Source: Acanthamoeba sp. SK_2022b (taxonomy: Eukaryota; Discosea; Longamoebia; Acanthamoebidae). From it: a stretch of 15,696 nucleotides of DNA. Location of the stretch: assembly GCA_027943245.1 (NCBI GenBank), contig JANDJZ010000244.1:1-15696 (forward strand), in the 5' to 3' direction. Every line of letters begins with the position of its first letter. Position 1 is the stretch's first letter. The position numbers were made by a program, and so were the translations under genes. Below are positions 15,033 through 15,696 of this stretch, in pieces. A model generated the notes under the pieces. The model was given only the letters and a program-made list of their open reading frames with translations, was not told the origin of the DNA and did not search any database.

Positions 15033-15696
15033 ATGAACCCTTTTCAAGCCCTTCTGGACGAATACCACAACAGTACAGGCTCTAGCCTATCTTCCTTTTG
15101 CTATTTCCCGGAGATGTAGTTGCAGACCTCAACTCATCTTCCTCATCTTCCTCTCTGCATCTTCTTGGCCAGACCGAGACAAGCAAGAGTACCAGAAGTT
15201 CATCGAGGTAAACCTATTCTGCCACAAGCCAGGATCAACTGAACAACAACGATGAAGTACTTAGCTTTAATATGTGTGTGTGCTCACGTGAAGGAGGAGA
15301 GGAGGCGGCATGGCCACCACCTACACGGCAGGGGCGTAGGGGAGTGGAGGCCCTTCCTCGTGGCCCCGCGCAGAGCCGCCACCGCCGGTCGTGGCGCCCG
15401 CCCGCAGCACGAGTTGAGATGCTGGCCGGGCGCCACCACCGAAGACGCATCGGGCCCGTGCCGCGGTCCTCTCGTCTTCAGCTTCGATCGCGCCATCCAC
15501 CGTCCCTTCTGCGCGTCCCCCTCGCCGCGGCAGCCGTCGACGGCATGGACTCCATCGTCTCCGCAGTCCACGCCGTCGTCGCCTTCGGCCCTCACATGGG
15601 CCACAACTGGATCGCCTGCGCCTTCGACGCCCATCACGCCGCCGTCGGCGCCTTCCCTCGTTCCAGTGTCGGTGACACGGCCTCGCCCCTTGCTCC
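15033..15696 (+). CDS. 5' part of an unidentified gene, runs off the window
   Basis: Exon 1 (15033-15072) and exon 2 (15173-15207) join in frame across a 100-base intron with a donor GTACAG and a long pyrimidine tract ending CTTGGCCAG. They give MNPFQALLDEYHNNRDKQEY plus QKFIE. A second donor, GTAAAC, follows at 15208. A candidate third exon starts after CTCGTCTTCAG at 15482, is in phase, and reads on to the window end. It includes VDGMDSIVSAVHAVVAFGPH and MGHNWIACAFDAHHAAVGAF. The first two exons are well supported by the splice signals. The third exon's start is less certain, because 15290-15480 is also GC-rich and may hold another exon. The charged, helical N-terminus and the His-rich later part match no family I recognise. 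Confidence 0.45.

Noticed and set aside
15284..15637. A minus-strand frame of 117 codons near the window end
   Set aside because: It has low-complexity G/D/A composition and no motif. The plus strand carries matching splice signals and a more protein-like frame.

Overview
The window looks like nuclear DNA of a free-living amoeba of the Acanthamoeba type. This is inferred from four things seen in the sequence: GC-rich exons cut by many short GT-AG introns with C/T-rich 3' ends; a conserved eukaryotic phosphorylase kinase regulatory subunit; divergent 'GCPWD'-type ankyrin repeats; and long CA dinucleotide tracts in introns. I could run no database search, so the species is not proven.

Layout. 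Positions 3-395 (+) hold the 3' end of a gene for a small membrane-anchored protein, followed by about 950 bases with no recognisable gene. Positions 1346-5234 (+) hold an 11-exon gene for a 966-residue phosphorylase b kinase alpha/beta-type regulatory subunit, the best supported call here. It converges on an intronless gene (6608-5424, -) for a PB1-domain protein with three UBA-like repeats. From about 6.9 to 13.0 kb the window is patchy. It holds a C-terminal gene fragment (-), an ACC-rich minisatellite, a low-GC island, an ankyrin gene (7999-9306, +) whose frame stays open past its stop, a second and frameshifted ankyrin gene (9836-10811, +), the N-terminal part of an unknown gene (11132-10698, -), a small secreted-protein ORF (11747-11511, -), a lone F-box exon (12052-12171, +), a GGT-rich minisatellite and another low-GC island. 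Ordinary sequence returns at 14668-13295 (-) with a five-exon TIM-barrel amidohydrolase (COG3618 type). This is divergent from the 5' end of an unidentified gene that starts at 15033 (+) and runs off the window.

Function. The conserved genes point to separate housekeeping roles: control of glycogen breakdown, PB1-mediated scaffolding, and lactone or ester hydrolysis. No operon-like cooperation is expected or seen. The middle 6 kb behaves as an accessory, rearranged segment with ankyrin and F-box modules, broken genes, minisatellites and atypical base composition. The most interesting signals are two partial genes that flank the ankyrin block and may be two halves of one gene or two broken paralogues, the CA tracts that coincide with splice sites in three genes, and an acidic D/N-rich frame that continues past an ankyrin stop codon.
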